Below, piece after piece: positions 13,947 through 23,539 of a DNA stretch of 64,000 nucleotides. The position numbers and the translations under genes were made by a program. How positions within the stretch are numbered: position 1 is the first letter of the stretch; every line of letters begins with the position of its first letter. Under the pieces are notes generated by a model. It was given only the letters and a program-made list of their open reading frames with translations. It ran no database searches and was not told the DNA's origin. The stretch is from the NCBI RefSeq assembly GCF_900090295.1, contig NZ_LT607753.1, positions 6,448,001-6,512,000 of the forward strand. Reading direction: 5' to 3'. This DNA is from Micromonospora coxensis (GTDB taxonomy: Bacteria > Actinomycetota > Actinomycetes > Mycobacteriales > Micromonosporaceae).

Positions 13947-16900
13947 CGGGTGCCCTGCACGAACTGGCTGAGCCCGCGAATGGTCGGCGCGTCGAAGAAC
14001 GCCGACAGCGGCAGGTCCACCTCCATCCGCTCGCGTACCCGGGCGGCGATCCTGGCCATGGTCAGCGAATGTCCGCCCAGGTCGAAGATGTCGTCGTCGG
14101 GACCGATCGAGGTACGTCCCAGCACCTCGCACCAGATGTCGTGCATCTGCGCGGCGGCGCCCACGTACTCGGGTGCGGGCGTCGCCGCCGGGGTGGCGGG
14201 TTCGGTGGGCAGCGCCGAGCGGTCCAGCTTGCCGTTGGGGGTCAGCGGCAGCGCCGGCAGCACCAGCACCACGGACGGCACCGCGTACCCGGGCAGCACC
14301 GTGGCGAGCCGGGCGCGTACCTGCTCGGGGTCGACGTCGCCGGTGACGTAGCCCAGCAGGCGATCGCCGTGCAGCGCGGCGGCGGCCTCGCGAACGCCGG
14401 GCGCGGCGCGCAGCGCTCCTTCCACCTCACCCAGCTCCAGCCGGTGGCCGCGCACCTTGACCTGCTGGTCGCCCCGGCCGAGGAACTCGAGGCCACCGTC
14501 GGCGCGGTAGCGCACCAGGTCGCCGGTGCGGTACATGCGGGAGCCGGGCGGGCCCCACGGGTCGGGCACGAACCGTTGCCCGGTCAGGCCGGGCCGGTGC
14601 AGGTAGCCCAGCGCGACACCGGCGCCACCGATGACCAGTTCGCCGGGCACGCCGATCGGGCAGAGGCCGCCGGACGGGTCGAGCACCCGCAGCCGGGTGC
14701 CGGGGATCGGCTCGCCCAGCGACACGTGCGCCGGCTCGGCGGGAACCTCCCAGCACGCCGACCAGATCGTGGTCTCGGTCGGGCCGTACATGTTGAACAG
14801 TCGCGCGGTGGCGCCGCGCAGCTGCCGGGCCAGCGGCAACGGCAGCGCTTCGCCGCCGACCAGCGCGGTCACCTCGGGCAGGTGGGGTGCGCCGGCCAGC
14901 AGCACCTGCCAGCCCGAGGGGGTCGCCTGGACGTGGGTGACCCGTTGCCGGCGGGCGAAGCCGACGACGGCTGCCCCGTCGCCGGTGGCGATCTCCTCGC
15001 CGCAGACGGCGACGCGGCCGCCGGTGGCCAGCGGCAGGTACATCTCCAGGCCGGAGATGTCGAACGACACCGAGGTCAGCGCCAGCCAGGCCGCGTCCGG
15101 GCCGGTGCCGCCGACCCGTGCGGCGGTGGCGTCGAGGAACGCGGTCAGGCAGGCGTGGCTGACCGCGACGCCCTTCGGACGGCCGGTGGAGCCCGACGTG
15201 TAGATGACGTACGCGGTGTGTCCGCCCTGCGGCGCGGGAGGCGTGGCGGTCGGCTCGGTGCCGGCCTCGTCGACGCGGACCGCGGGGGTGTCGGACTCCG
15301 CCGGCAACTGTGCCGCCGAGCGGGCGTCGACCAGCACGCACGCCGCGCCGGAGTCGCGCAGCGCCTGCGCGGTGCGTCCGGTCGTGTAGCGCGGGTCCAG
15401 CGGCACGTAGGCCGCGCCGGCACGCCAGACGCCCAGCAGCGCGGCGATCAGCATCGGGCCGCGGGGCAGGAAGACACCGACCACCCCGCCGGGGCGCACC
15501 CCGGCCGCCCGTAGCCGCGACGCCACCCGGTGGCTGTGTTCCGCCAGCTCGCCGTAGCTCCACTCGCCGCCGTCGAAGCAGACGGCGGGCGCCTGCGGCG
15601 AGCGGCGGGCCCGGTCGAGGAACCGGTCGAGGACCGTCGCCCCGGCCGTCGACGTCAGCGTGCCGCCGTCACCGCGCTCGCTCAGCAGCCGGCTCTCGGC
15701 GGGGGAGAGCATGTCGACCGCGCCGACCGGGGCGTCCGGCGCCGACAGCAGCCGGCGCAGCAGGGTCACGAACCGCTGGGCCAGCCGCTGCGCGGTGTCC
15801 GCGGTGAACAGGCCGGCCGAGTAGCTGACGTCCAGGCGGGCGCCGGCGGGGCCGCGCCAGATCTCCATCGCCAGGTCGCACTTGGCCTGCGCGTGGTCGA
15901 TGTGGTACGTGGCGCCGTCGGCCGCGCCGAGCGAGAACGGCTGCGGCTGCTCGTACTGCAGGGAGAACATGGCCTGGTAGACGGGGGTACGGGAGCGGTC
16001 GCGCGACACGTCGAGTTCGGCCATCACCTCCGCGAACGGCAGCTGCTGATGGCTGAACGCGGACAGGCACCGGGCGCGCACCCGCTCGACGAGGGTGTGG
16101 AAGCTGGGAGTTCCGGCCAGGTCCGCCCGGATGGCGATGGTGGTGGCCAGACAGCCGATGACGCGTTCGAACTCGATCTGGTCGCGTCCGGCCACCGGGA
16201 CGCCGACGCAGAAGTCGTCCTGGTTCGCGTGCCGGGCCAGCAGCACCTCGTACGCGGCGAGCAGGATCATGAAGGTCGTGCACCGGTGTCGCCGGGCGAA
16301 GGTGTCGACCTGCGTGAGCAGTTCGGCGGGCAGCTCCAGGCGGTGCAGGCCACCGGTGGTCGTACGGACGGCCGCGCGCGGCAGGTCGACGGGGAGTTGC
16401 AGGTCGGCGACCCCGGCCAGCTCCTCGGCCCAGAACTTCCTGGCCTGCTCGATGGAGTGTCGGCCGGTGTCGCCGCGCAGCGCCGCGACGTAGTCGCGGT
16501 GGGCCGGCTCCGCGGGGCGGGCCGGCGGCGTCGCCCCCTCGACGAATGCCTGGTACGCGGCGGCGATCTCGTCGCCGACGATGCGCATCGACAGCCCGTC
16601 GGCGGCGATGTGGTGGACCACGAGGCACAGGATGTGCTCCGCCTCGCCCAGCCGCAGCAGGGTGACCCGCAGCGGCGGCCCGGCGGCGAGGTCGAACGGT
16701 TCGCGGACGCGGTCGAGCACGAGCCGGTGCGCGGCCTGTTCGGCGTCGGCCTCGTCGATCTCGACGTGTTCCACCTCGACCGGCGCCGGTGCGGTCACGT
16801 CACCGACGGGTACGCCGTCGTGGTCGAGGTAGCGGGTGCGCAGCACCTCGTGGCGGGTGACGGTCGCCGCCAGGGCGCGCGCGAGCGCGTCGGCGTCGAG

Positions 16901-17005
16901 CGGGCCGCGGAGCCGGTGGACCCAGTAGATGTTGTAGGAGGCGTCGCCCGGGTCGAGCCGTTGCAGGAACCACATCCGTTCCTGCTGCGGGGAAAGGTCG
17001 ATCAC
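13943..17005 (-). CDS. NRPS elongation module C-A(Gly-like)-PCP
   Basis: Module of 1020 residues starting at a GTG that overlaps the upstream stop (GTGA, 17002-17005). C domain about 3-440 with HHIAADG (131-137). A domain about 455-935 with YTSGSTGRPKG. The pocket residues read by eye are D-I-L-Q-L-G-M-I-W (from FDISGLEMY, HVQATPSGW, LVGGEA and NMYGPTETTIW), close to known glycine codes of the DILQLG..W type. PCP about 950-1020 with DLGGHS (S980). It lies between the PCP-C protein and the unassigned module. The architecture is secure; the glycine call rests on manual alignment. Confidence 0.92.
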   Translation of the reverse strand: MIDLSPQQERMWFLQRLDPGDASYNIYWVHRLRGPLDADALARALAATVTRHEVLRTRYLDHDGVPVGDVTAPAPVEVEHVEIDEADAEQAAHRLVLDRVREPFDLAAGPPLRVTLLRLGEAEHILCLVVHHIAADGLSMRIVGDEIAAAYQAFVEGATPPARPAEPAHRDYVAALRGDTGRHSIEQARKFWAEELAGVADLQLPVDLPRAAVRTTTGGLHRLELPAELLTQVDTFARRHRCTTFMILLAAYEVLLARHANQDDFCVGVPVAGRDQIEFERVIGCLATTIAIRADLAGTPSFHTLVERVRARCLSAFSHQQLPFAEVMAELDVSRDRSRTPVYQAMFSLQYEQPQPFSLGAADGATYHIDHAQAKCDLAMEIWRGPAGARLDVSYSAGLFTADTAQRLAQRFVTLLRRLLSAPDAPVGAVDMLSPAESRLLSERGDGGTLTSTAGATVLDRFLDRARRSPQAPAVCFDGGEWSYGELAEHSHRVASRLRAAGVRPGGVVGVFLPRGPMLIAALLGVWRAGAAYVPLDPRYTTGRTAQALRDSGAACVLVDARSAAQLPAESDTPAVRVDEAGTEPTATPPAPQGGHTAYVIYTSGSTGRPKGVAVSHACLTAFLDATAARVGGTGPDAAWLALTSVSFDISGLEMYLPLATGGRVAVCGEEIATGDGAAVVGFARRQRVTHVQATPSGWQVLLAGAPHLPEVTALVGGEALPLPLARQLRGATARLFNMYGPTETTIWSACWEVPAEPAHVSLGEPIPGTRLRVLDPSGGLCPIGVPGELVIGGAGVALGYLHRPGLTGQRFVPDPWGPPGSRMYRTGDLVRYRADGGLEFLGRGDQQVKVRGHRLELGEVEGALRAAPGVREAAAALHGDRLLGYVTGDVDPEQVRARLATVLPGYAVPSVVLVLPALPLTPNGKLDRSALPTEPATPAATPAPEYVGAAAQMHDIWCEVLGRTSIGPDDDIFDLGGHSLTMARIAARVRERMEVDLPLSAFFDAPTIRGLSQFVQGTR

Positions 17006-18627
17006 TGCGGGGCTCCCGGGGCGCCCGTGGTGGCGGCGGCCAGCTGGTCGTGGAAGGCGGCGGCCAGGTCGGTGGCGGTCCGTGCGGTGAAGGTGTGGTG
17101 GTTGTAGACGACCGCGGCGTGCATGCTGCCGTCCTGTTGTTCCTCGACGATGAGTTCCGGGGTGCTCAGGTCGTCCTCGCCGCCGGGGGTCGGCCAGTCG
17201 AGGTCCTCCTGCTCGCGGGGGACGGGGAACGCCGCGGAGCGCAGTCCCGGGAAGAACGGAGCGCCGCCCCAGCTCTCGTAGTGGATGCGGGCCGGGTAGG
17301 GCACCAGGGGCGCGGTCTCGTGGTAGGCGTGCAGCTGGTGGTTCGCCGCGTCGAGCGCGCTGTCGCGGACCCGGCCCAGCATGGTGCCGAAGTCGGGCGC
17401 GCCGGAGGTGTCCACGCGGATCAGCAGGGACTGCACGAGACAGCCGATCAGCGCGTCGTGCTCGGGTGCGATCCGGCCCGGCACCGGCGACATCAGCACG
17501 ATGTCGGTCGCGCCGCTCCACCGCGACAGCGTCAGACTCCAGCAGGCCGCGACCGCCATGAAGGGCGTTCCGCCGTGGTGCTGGGCGGCGGCGCGCAGCC
17601 GCGCGGTGAGTGCGGCGTCGATGACGAACGGGTGGCGGCGTCGGGAGAACCGGTTGCCGGCACGCCGTCCGGGGAAGGGCGTCAGCGATCTCGGCGCGTC
17701 GTGCAGGACCCGTTTCCAGTGCTCCCGGTTCAGCTCCCACTGCCCGGCCGTGAAGGCGCAGTAGCCGGCGTAGTCCATGGCCAGTGGGCGTAGCGGCGGG
17801 GCACTGCCGGCGCGCAGCGCCGAGTGGAGCAGCCCGAGTTCGCGCAGCAGCACCCCGAGTGACCAGCCGTCGAAGACGAAGTGGTGCACGCTGAGGACCA
17901 GGACGGTGTCGTCGTGGTCGATGCGGATGACGAGTGCGCGGACCAGGGGGTCGCGGACCAGGTCGCCGACCCGGTTGCGTTCGGCGCGGGCCAGCTCGGT
18001 GGCCGCGGCGAGGCGCTGCTCGGTGGTGTCCCCGTCGGCGGTCACCACCTCGACGGTGGGTGGCAGGTGCTCGGCAGTGGACAGCGTGATGCCGCGCCCC
18101 GCCACTCGGGGCTCTGCCACGGTACGCAGTGGTTGATGGCGCGCGGTCACCAGTTCCAGGCAGCGGTGCAGCAGCTGCGCGTCGAACGGTTCGCGGATGC
18201 GGATCGCGGTGCAGATGGCGCCGGGGTCGCGGGCCGGTTCGGTCGCGAACATCCAGTCCAGGAACTCCCGTTGCTGCGTGCTCAGTGGCACGGTCGCCGG
18301 CTGTTCCTGGACGTGGGCGGTCGTGGTCGGCGGTGTCGCCGCGGAGGTGCGGGCGGCGGCGTCGATCCAGGCCGCCTGCCCGGCGAGCACCGGCCGGTCG
18401 AAGGCGAGCTTCGCGTCGGCGCGTACCCCGAAGACGCTGGTGACCTGGTTGGCCAGTTGGGTGGCGCGGAACGAGTCGCCGCCGAGGGCGAAGAAGTCGT
18501 CGTCGCGTGCGACCGCCGGCACCATCAGCAGCCGGCGCCAGATCGCGGCCAGCGTCGATTCGGTCGGGCTCGGGTCGGCGTCCGGCAGGCGGACCGGCTC
18601 GGCTGGTTGCGCAGGTGTCATCGTCAT
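17002..18627 (-). CDS. NRPS PCP-C didomain protein lacking an adenylation domain
   Basis: Protein of 541 residues with a carrier domain first (about 20-95; FFALGGDS, S52) and then a condensation domain (about 113-520) with intact HHFVFDG (248-254). There is no A domain, so the carrier must be loaded in trans. The stand-alone ligase encoded divergently at 18797 is the obvious candidate. It is the first gene of the leftward operon, 170 bp from the divergent ligase gene, and an ATG six bases further in is an alternative start. Followed directly by C-A-PCP, it leaves two condensation domains in series. One may act on the starter, form an ester, or be used out of order. Confidence 0.9.
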   Translation of the reverse strand: MTMTPAQPAEPVRLPDADPSPTESTLAAIWRRLLMVPAVARDDDFFALGGDSFRATQLANQVTSVFGVRADAKLAFDRPVLAGQAAWIDAAARTSAATPPTTTAHVQEQPATVPLSTQQREFLDWMFATEPARDPGAICTAIRIREPFDAQLLHRCLELVTARHQPLRTVAEPRVAGRGITLSTAEHLPPTVEVVTADGDTTEQRLAAATELARAERNRVGDLVRDPLVRALVIRIDHDDTVLVLSVHHFVFDGWSLGVLLRELGLLHSALRAGSAPPLRPLAMDYAGYCAFTAGQWELNREHWKRVLHDAPRSLTPFPGRRAGNRFSRRRHPFVIDAALTARLRAAAQHHGGTPFMAVAACWSLTLSRWSGATDIVLMSPVPGRIAPEHDALIGCLVQSLLIRVDTSGAPDFGTMLGRVRDSALDAANHQLHAYHETAPLVPYPARIHYESWGGAPFFPGLRSAAFPVPREQEDLDWPTPGGEDDLSTPELIVEEQQDGSMHAAVVYNHHTFTARTATDLAAAFHDQLAAATTGAPGAPQ

Positions 18628-18717
18628 GGACTTGCCCCCGTGGCATTGATCGCCGGTGGTTCCGGCACGCCGGTCACCGACTCTGCGTCATCGCCCGAGG
18701 CTTGTGCAAGACCATGC

Positions 18718-18741
18718 TGAAAGATTCTGAAGCATCTTTCA
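18718..18741. promoter_or_regulatory. 24-bp palindrome in the divergent NRPS promoter
   Basis: TGAAAGAT (18718-18725) and ATCTTTCA (18734-18741) are exact reverse complements around an 8-base spacer, in the 169-bp gap between the PCP-C gene and the ligase gene. The segment is AT-rich against a very GC-rich background. A possible -10 (TTAGTG) for the rightward gene lies about 20 bases beyond, so a bound dimer would block or position polymerase for both directions. No regulator gene sits in the cluster, so the binding protein is unknown. Confidence 0.6.
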
Positions 18742-18796
18742 TCGGTGGATCCGGCGGTGTTAGTGTCCGGAGCCCACAGCCGATGCGAGGTCCGCA

Positions 18797-20401
18797 ATGC
18801 CTGCTGCCCCACCCCTGACCGTGCCAGGTCTGCTGCGTGCCCGGGCCGAGCGGAACCCCGCACGGACGGCCATCATGGACAGTCGCGGCGGACGTCTGAC
18901 CTTCGCCGACTGGCAGCGGGACGCCCAGGCCGTCGCCCACTCGTTGTCCCGCCGTGGCGTGCGGCGCGGTGATCGCGTCGCCTTGCTCTACGACGACGAC
19001 TGGTGCGGGTACGCGGTCGCCTTCTGCGGCGTCGTCGCCACCGGCGCGGCGGCGGTGCCGGTGTCGGCGAGCCTGTCGCCGGTACAACTGCACGACCTGC
19101 TGCGCCGGGTCGGCGCGACCGCGGTGCTGCACCAGGATGGACGCCCGGTGCCGGACGGCGCCTGGTGGAGCGCCTGCGGCAGCGACCTGGCCGCCACCGC
19201 GACGTCCGTCCCCGGTGCAGAGCCCGACACGCCCGCGCCGGACGACGTGGCGCAGATCGTGTGCACGTCGGGCAGCACCGGCGAACCCAAGGACGTCGCC
19301 GCCAGCCACGCCAACCTGTGCCACGGCCAGGTGCTCGACCCCCGGCCGAGACGCTACGCGCACTCCCAGCTGATGGTGCACGCCTTCCCGATCGGGACCA
19401 ACGCCGGGCAGATGATGCTGATCGAGGCGCTCACCGCCGCTCCCACCCTGCTGTGCGCGGGCCGCTTCGACGCCGACCGCTTCTGCGCCCTGATCGCGCG
19501 GCACGACGCGGGCACCGTCTTCCTGGTCCCGTCGATGGCGGCGGAACTGTTGCGCAGCCAGGCCCACCGGCGGCACGACCTGTCCTGCGTACGACTGCTC
19601 AGCTCGTCGGCCGCCGCGCTCCCGCCGGCCACCGCCCGTGGCCTGACCGAGGCGTTTCCGCAGGCCGTGCTGGTCAACTACTACACCTCGACCGAGGCGG
19701 TGCCGGCACAGATCAGCATGATCGTCGACCCCGGGCGACCGGAGGCGCTGGGCCGCCCGGTCAGCAGCCACGACCTGCGCATCACCGACGACCTGGGCCG
19801 GGAACTGCCGCCCGGGGAGGTGGGCGAGGTCTGGCTGCGCTCCGACGCCCCACCTCGCGCCTATCTGGGCGACCCGTCGGGCAGCGCGGCGGTGTTCCGC
19901 GACGGGTGGGTCCGGATGGGAGACCTGGGCCGGCTGGACTCCGACGGATTCCTGATCCTGGTCGACCGCGAATCCGACGTCATCAAGTCCGGCGCGCTGA
20001 AGGTCTCGACCCTGCGCATCGAGGCGGCGCTGCTGGAGCATCCGGCCGTCGCCGAGGCCGCCGCGGTCGGCGTGCCGCATCCGGTGATGGGCAGCGTGCC
20101 GGCGGCCGTGGTGCGGCTGGACCACCCGGTCGACCTGGACGAGGTCCGCGACTTCCTGTCCACCCGTTTGTCGCGGGCGGAGCTGCCGGTGCGGCTGCTC
20201 GTGGTGGACCACCTGCCCCGCAACGCCACCGGCAAGCCGATCAAGCCCGAGATCCGGCGGCTGCTCGAACCGCCGGTGCGCCGACAGCCACCGGCGCCGG
20301 CTCCCGCCGCCGCCGTCACCGACCCGTTCGGGCGGTCCTTCCTGGCCACGCTGACCACCGATCCCGCCGTCACGGAAGAGAGTCACGATGAACACCAGTG
20401 A
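18797..20401 (+). CDS. Stand-alone acyl/aryl-AMP ligase of the NRPS cluster
   Basis: Adenylate-forming enzyme of 534 residues in the ANL superfamily. It has the P-loop CTSGSTGEPKDVAASH (with Asp replacing the usual Gly after PK), the YYTSTEA block, the GWVRMGDLGRLDSDGFL hinge region and the C-terminal catalytic lysine in NATGKPIK. There is no fused carrier or condensation domain. Within the divergent NRPS cluster it most likely activates a starter acid and loads the carrier of the PCP-C protein, but the substrate (fatty, aryl or other acid) cannot be read from the sequence. It overlaps the next gene by 14 bp, so the two are translated together. Confidence 0.85.
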   Translation: MPAAPPLTVPGLLRARAERNPARTAIMDSRGGRLTFADWQRDAQAVAHSLSRRGVRRGDRVALLYDDDWCGYAVAFCGVVATGAAAVPVSASLSPVQLHDLLRRVGATAVLHQDGRPVPDGAWWSACGSDLAATATSVPGAEPDTPAPDDVAQIVCTSGSTGEPKDVAASHANLCHGQVLDPRPRRYAHSQLMVHAFPIGTNAGQMMLIEALTAAPTLLCAGRFDADRFCALIARHDAGTVFLVPSMAAELLRSQAHRRHDLSCVRLLSSSAAALPPATARGLTEAFPQAVLVNYYTSTEAVPAQISMIVDPGRPEALGRPVSSHDLRITDDLGRELPPGEVGEVWLRSDAPPRAYLGDPSGSAAVFRDGWVRMGDLGRLDSDGFLILVDRESDVIKSGALKVSTLRIEAALLEHPAVAEAAAVGVPHPVMGSVPAAVVRLDHPVDLDEVRDFLSTRLSRAELPVRLLVVDHLPRNATGKPIKPEIRRLLEPPVRRQPPAPAPAAAVTDPFGRSFLATLTTDPAVTEESHDEHQ

Positions 20402-23400
20402 TCCGTACGGTGCGCCCGCGACGGCCGCCGAGAGCGGCATCTGGTTCACCGAACGCATGGGCGGGCTGGGCACCGTCTACTCGATGCCGTTCGCGATCAC
20501 CTTCGACGGCCCGCTGGACGACGCCGCGCTGGCCGGCGCGATCCGCCAGGTGGTCGCCCGGCACCCGGTGCTGGCCGCCGCCTTCGTCGAGCGCGACGGG
20601 CTGCCGGTACGCGTGGCCGCCGCGACGCCGCCGCTGCTGACCACGGTGGACCTGCGGTTCGATCCGGGTCACGCGCCGGCGGTCGAGCGGGCGGAGATCG
20701 AGCGGCCCTTCGACCTCGCGCGCGGTCCGTTGCTGCGCTGCACCCTCATCCGGTTGGCCCCGCAGCGGGCCAGGCTGCTGGTCGTCGCCCATCACCTCGT
20801 CTTCGACGGTCAGTCGACCTCCATCTTCGTCGACGATCTGGCGGCCGCGTACGCCGGTGAGGTGCTGCCCACCCTCGACACCGCGCCTGACGAGGGGCCG
20901 GCGGAGCTGCTCCCCGGGGCGAAGCGGTTCTGGGCCCGACACCACACCGGCGGGACCGACGTGGTGCTGCCGGGCCTGCGCGGCACACCCGGGACGGCCG
21001 GGCCGGGCGAGGCCGTCACCTTCGACCTCGACGACAGCCTGTGGGCCGCGATCCGCGCGACCAGCCGCCGGCTCGGGCACACCACCTTCGTGATCACACT
21101 CGCCAGCTGGCTGCTGCTGTTGCGCCGCTACGGCAACGAGACGCCGGTGATCGGCGTCGACCTGGGCACCCGCTCACCCGCGCAGCGCCACCACATCGGC
21201 GCCCACGTCAACGAGTTGCCGGTCGCCCTGGCCGCGCGTCGTGGCGAGACGTTCGAGGACGTCACCACCCGGCTGGTCGCCGAGTTCGGCCTCCGCTCCG
21301 ACGCCGACGGGCTCTACCGCTACCGGCAGGTGCCGCTGGCGCGCGCGGTCGGCGCGGTCCGGCCGGCGGTCGCCCTCGCCCCGGTCACGCTCGGCTACCG
21401 GCGACGGGAGGCCGCTGCCAAGTTCCCCGGGCTGGACACCGTCGTGGACTGGGCGCTGCCCAACCACACCAGCCGCGGCGCCCTCCGGATCCACATCGTC
21501 GACGGCCCGGAACAGCGGCGGGTGAGCCTGCAGTTCGACCCCGGCGTGGTGAGCCGCGACGACGTCGAGCGCGTCGCCCGCGACTGGCGGGAGCTGCTCC
21601 GCGCGGTGGCCGAGCACCCCGACACCCCGTGGCACGACCTGCCCTTCACCGGGCGTGAACAGTCGCCGGCCGGCGAGGCTGCGATCAGCGCACCACCGGT
21701 CACCCTGCCCCAACTGCTCGCCGAACAGATCGGCCGGACGCCCGACGCCGTCGCGGTCGAACACGGCCCGGTATCGCTCACCTACGCGCAGCTGGGCGCG
21801 GCGATCGACGCGCTGGCCCAGCGGCTGCGTGACGCCGGGATCGGCGCCGGGGCACTCGTGGCCCTGCTGGCCCGGCGCGGCGTCGACGCGCTGGTCGCTC
21901 AGCTCGCGGTCCTGCGCAGTGGTGCGGCCTACCTTCCGCTCGACCCTGACCACCCGTCGGCGAGGAACACCCGGATCCTCGCCGACGCGCGGCCGGATCT
22001 GGTGCTGACCAGCCACGAGTGCACGAGCGTGCTGCCGGCCGTCGACGGGGCGCCGATCCTGCTGTGGGACTCGGGGAGTTCACCGGCCGGCGGCTTCACG
22101 CCGGGGCGCCCGGCGCACCCGGGTGAGTGCGCCTACGTGCTGTACACCTCCGGGTCCACCGGCCAGCCCAAGGGTGTGCAGGTGGAGCACCGCTCGCTGG
22201 CCAACCTGTTGCGGGACTTCCGCGACCGGCTCGGCTCGGGCCCCGGGCACCGCTGGCTCGCCCTCACCGCGCTGACCTTCGACATCGCCGCCCTGGAGCT
22301 GTATCTGCCGCTCATCAGCGGCGGCACCGTGGTGATCGCGCCCCCTGAGGTCGCCCGCGACGGACACCAGATCGCCCGGTTGGTCGCCGACCGGGGCGTC
22401 ACCCACGTCCAGGCGACCCCGTCCGGCTGGCAGTTGATGCTCGACGGTGGCCTGGCCGTCGACGGCATCACGGCACTGACCGGCGGTGAGGCGCTCACCG
22501 AGCCGCTGGCGCAGCGCCTCGCCGGGCGTGCCGCACGACTGCTCAACGTGTACGGCCCCACCGAGACGACGATCTGGTCCACCGTCGCCGAGTTGCCGGA
22601 CGCCGGTCAGGGGGCGATCGGCCGCCCGATCGCCCACACCACCGTGCACGTCCTGGACGAGTGGGGCGATCCGGTGCCGCCGGGCCTGCTCGGAGAGCTG
22701 TGGATCGGCGGGGTCGGGCTGGCCCGCGGCTACCTCGGCCGGCCCGGACTCACCGCCGACCGGTTCCGCCCCGACCCGTTCGGCCCGCCCGGAGCACGGC
22801 TCTACCGCACCGGAGACCTGGTACGCCGGCGAGACGACGGTGTCCTGGAGTTCGCCGGCAGGCGCGACGAGCAGGTCAAGCTGCGTGGGCACCGGATCGA
22901 ACTGGGCGAGATCGAGGCGCGGCTGCTGGAGCACCCGCAGGTGGCCCGCGCGGCGGTGGTGAGCGTGGGCGAGGCCGGGGAGCAGCGGCTGGTCGCCTAC
23001 GTGGTGCCCACGGCGACGCCACCGTCGCCACACTCCCTCCGGGAGCACCTGGCCGGCGCGCTGCCGGCGATCATGGTGCCGGCCGTCATCGCGCTGATCG
23101 ATGCCCTGCCCCTCAACACCAGCGGCAAGATCGACCGCGTCGCCCTGCGCGCCCGCCCCGTCGTCGCCGCCAACCCCGACGCCGGGGTCCCGCAGGGTGA
23201 CACCCCCACCGCCGCCGGGCCGGTGCGCGAGATCCAGCAGATCTGGTCCGACGTGCTCGGGACCACCGCGATCGGCATCCACGACGACCTGTTCGACCTG
23301 GGCGGGCACTCGCTGACCGTGGCGCAGATATCGGCGCGGATCCGTGCCCGGCTGGGTGTCGAACTACCCCTGCACGTCATGTACGACAGGCCCACCATCG

Positions 23401-23450
23401 CCGGGATGGCCGAGGAGGTGGCCGGCGCGCTGCGGGGCACACGGCTCTGA
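20388..23450 (+). CDS. NRPS module C-A(Gly-like)-PCP, rightward operon
   Basis: Module of 1020 residues. The condensation domain (about 10-425) is divergent at its start (AESGIWFTERMGGLGTVYSM) but keeps HHLVFDG (135-141). The A domain (about 440-925) has YTSGSTGQPKG, and its pocket residues read D-I-L-Q-L-G-V-I-W, again glycine-like. The carrier domain (about 940-1015) has DLGGHS with its modified serine at S975. Its A domain closely resembles that of the 13943-17005 module, which suggests duplication. Located behind the ligase gene, it may condense the activated starter with glycine. The order relative to the leftward proteins is not fixed by gene order. Confidence 0.92.
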   Translation: MNTSDPYGAPATAAESGIWFTERMGGLGTVYSMPFAITFDGPLDDAALAGAIRQVVARHPVLAAAFVERDGLPVRVAAATPPLLTTVDLRFDPGHAPAVERAEIERPFDLARGPLLRCTLIRLAPQRARLLVVAHHLVFDGQSTSIFVDDLAAAYAGEVLPTLDTAPDEGPAELLPGAKRFWARHHTGGTDVVLPGLRGTPGTAGPGEAVTFDLDDSLWAAIRATSRRLGHTTFVITLASWLLLLRRYGNETPVIGVDLGTRSPAQRHHIGAHVNELPVALAARRGETFEDVTTRLVAEFGLRSDADGLYRYRQVPLARAVGAVRPAVALAPVTLGYRRREAAAKFPGLDTVVDWALPNHTSRGALRIHIVDGPEQRRVSLQFDPGVVSRDDVERVARDWRELLRAVAEHPDTPWHDLPFTGREQSPAGEAAISAPPVTLPQLLAEQIGRTPDAVAVEHGPVSLTYAQLGAAIDALAQRLRDAGIGAGALVALLARRGVDALVAQLAVLRSGAAYLPLDPDHPSARNTRILADARPDLVLTSHECTSVLPAVDGAPILLWDSGSSPAGGFTPGRPAHPGECAYVLYTSGSTGQPKGVQVEHRSLANLLRDFRDRLGSGPGHRWLALTALTFDIAALELYLPLISGGTVVIAPPEVARDGHQIARLVADRGVTHVQATPSGWQLMLDGGLAVDGITALTGGEALTEPLAQRLAGRAARLLNVYGPTETTIWSTVAELPDAGQGAIGRPIAHTTVHVLDEWGDPVPPGLLGELWIGGVGLARGYLGRPGLTADRFRPDPFGPPGARLYRTGDLVRRRDDGVLEFAGRRDEQVKLRGHRIELGEIEARLLEHPQVARAAVVSVGEAGEQRLVAYVVPTATPPSPHSLREHLAGALPAIMVPAVIALIDALPLNTSGKIDRVALRARPVVAANPDAGVPQGDTPTAAGPVREIQQIWSDVLGTTAIGIHDDLFDLGGHSLTVAQISARIRARLGVELPLHVMYDRPTIAGMAEEVAGALRGTRL

Positions 23451-23539
23451 CAGAGCGCGGTCCTTCGAAGCCTGGCCGTCGACCGGTTGCCCTGCGCGCC
23501 GCATCCGCCGCGTGGCCTGGGTGACCCTGGACCCGTCGG

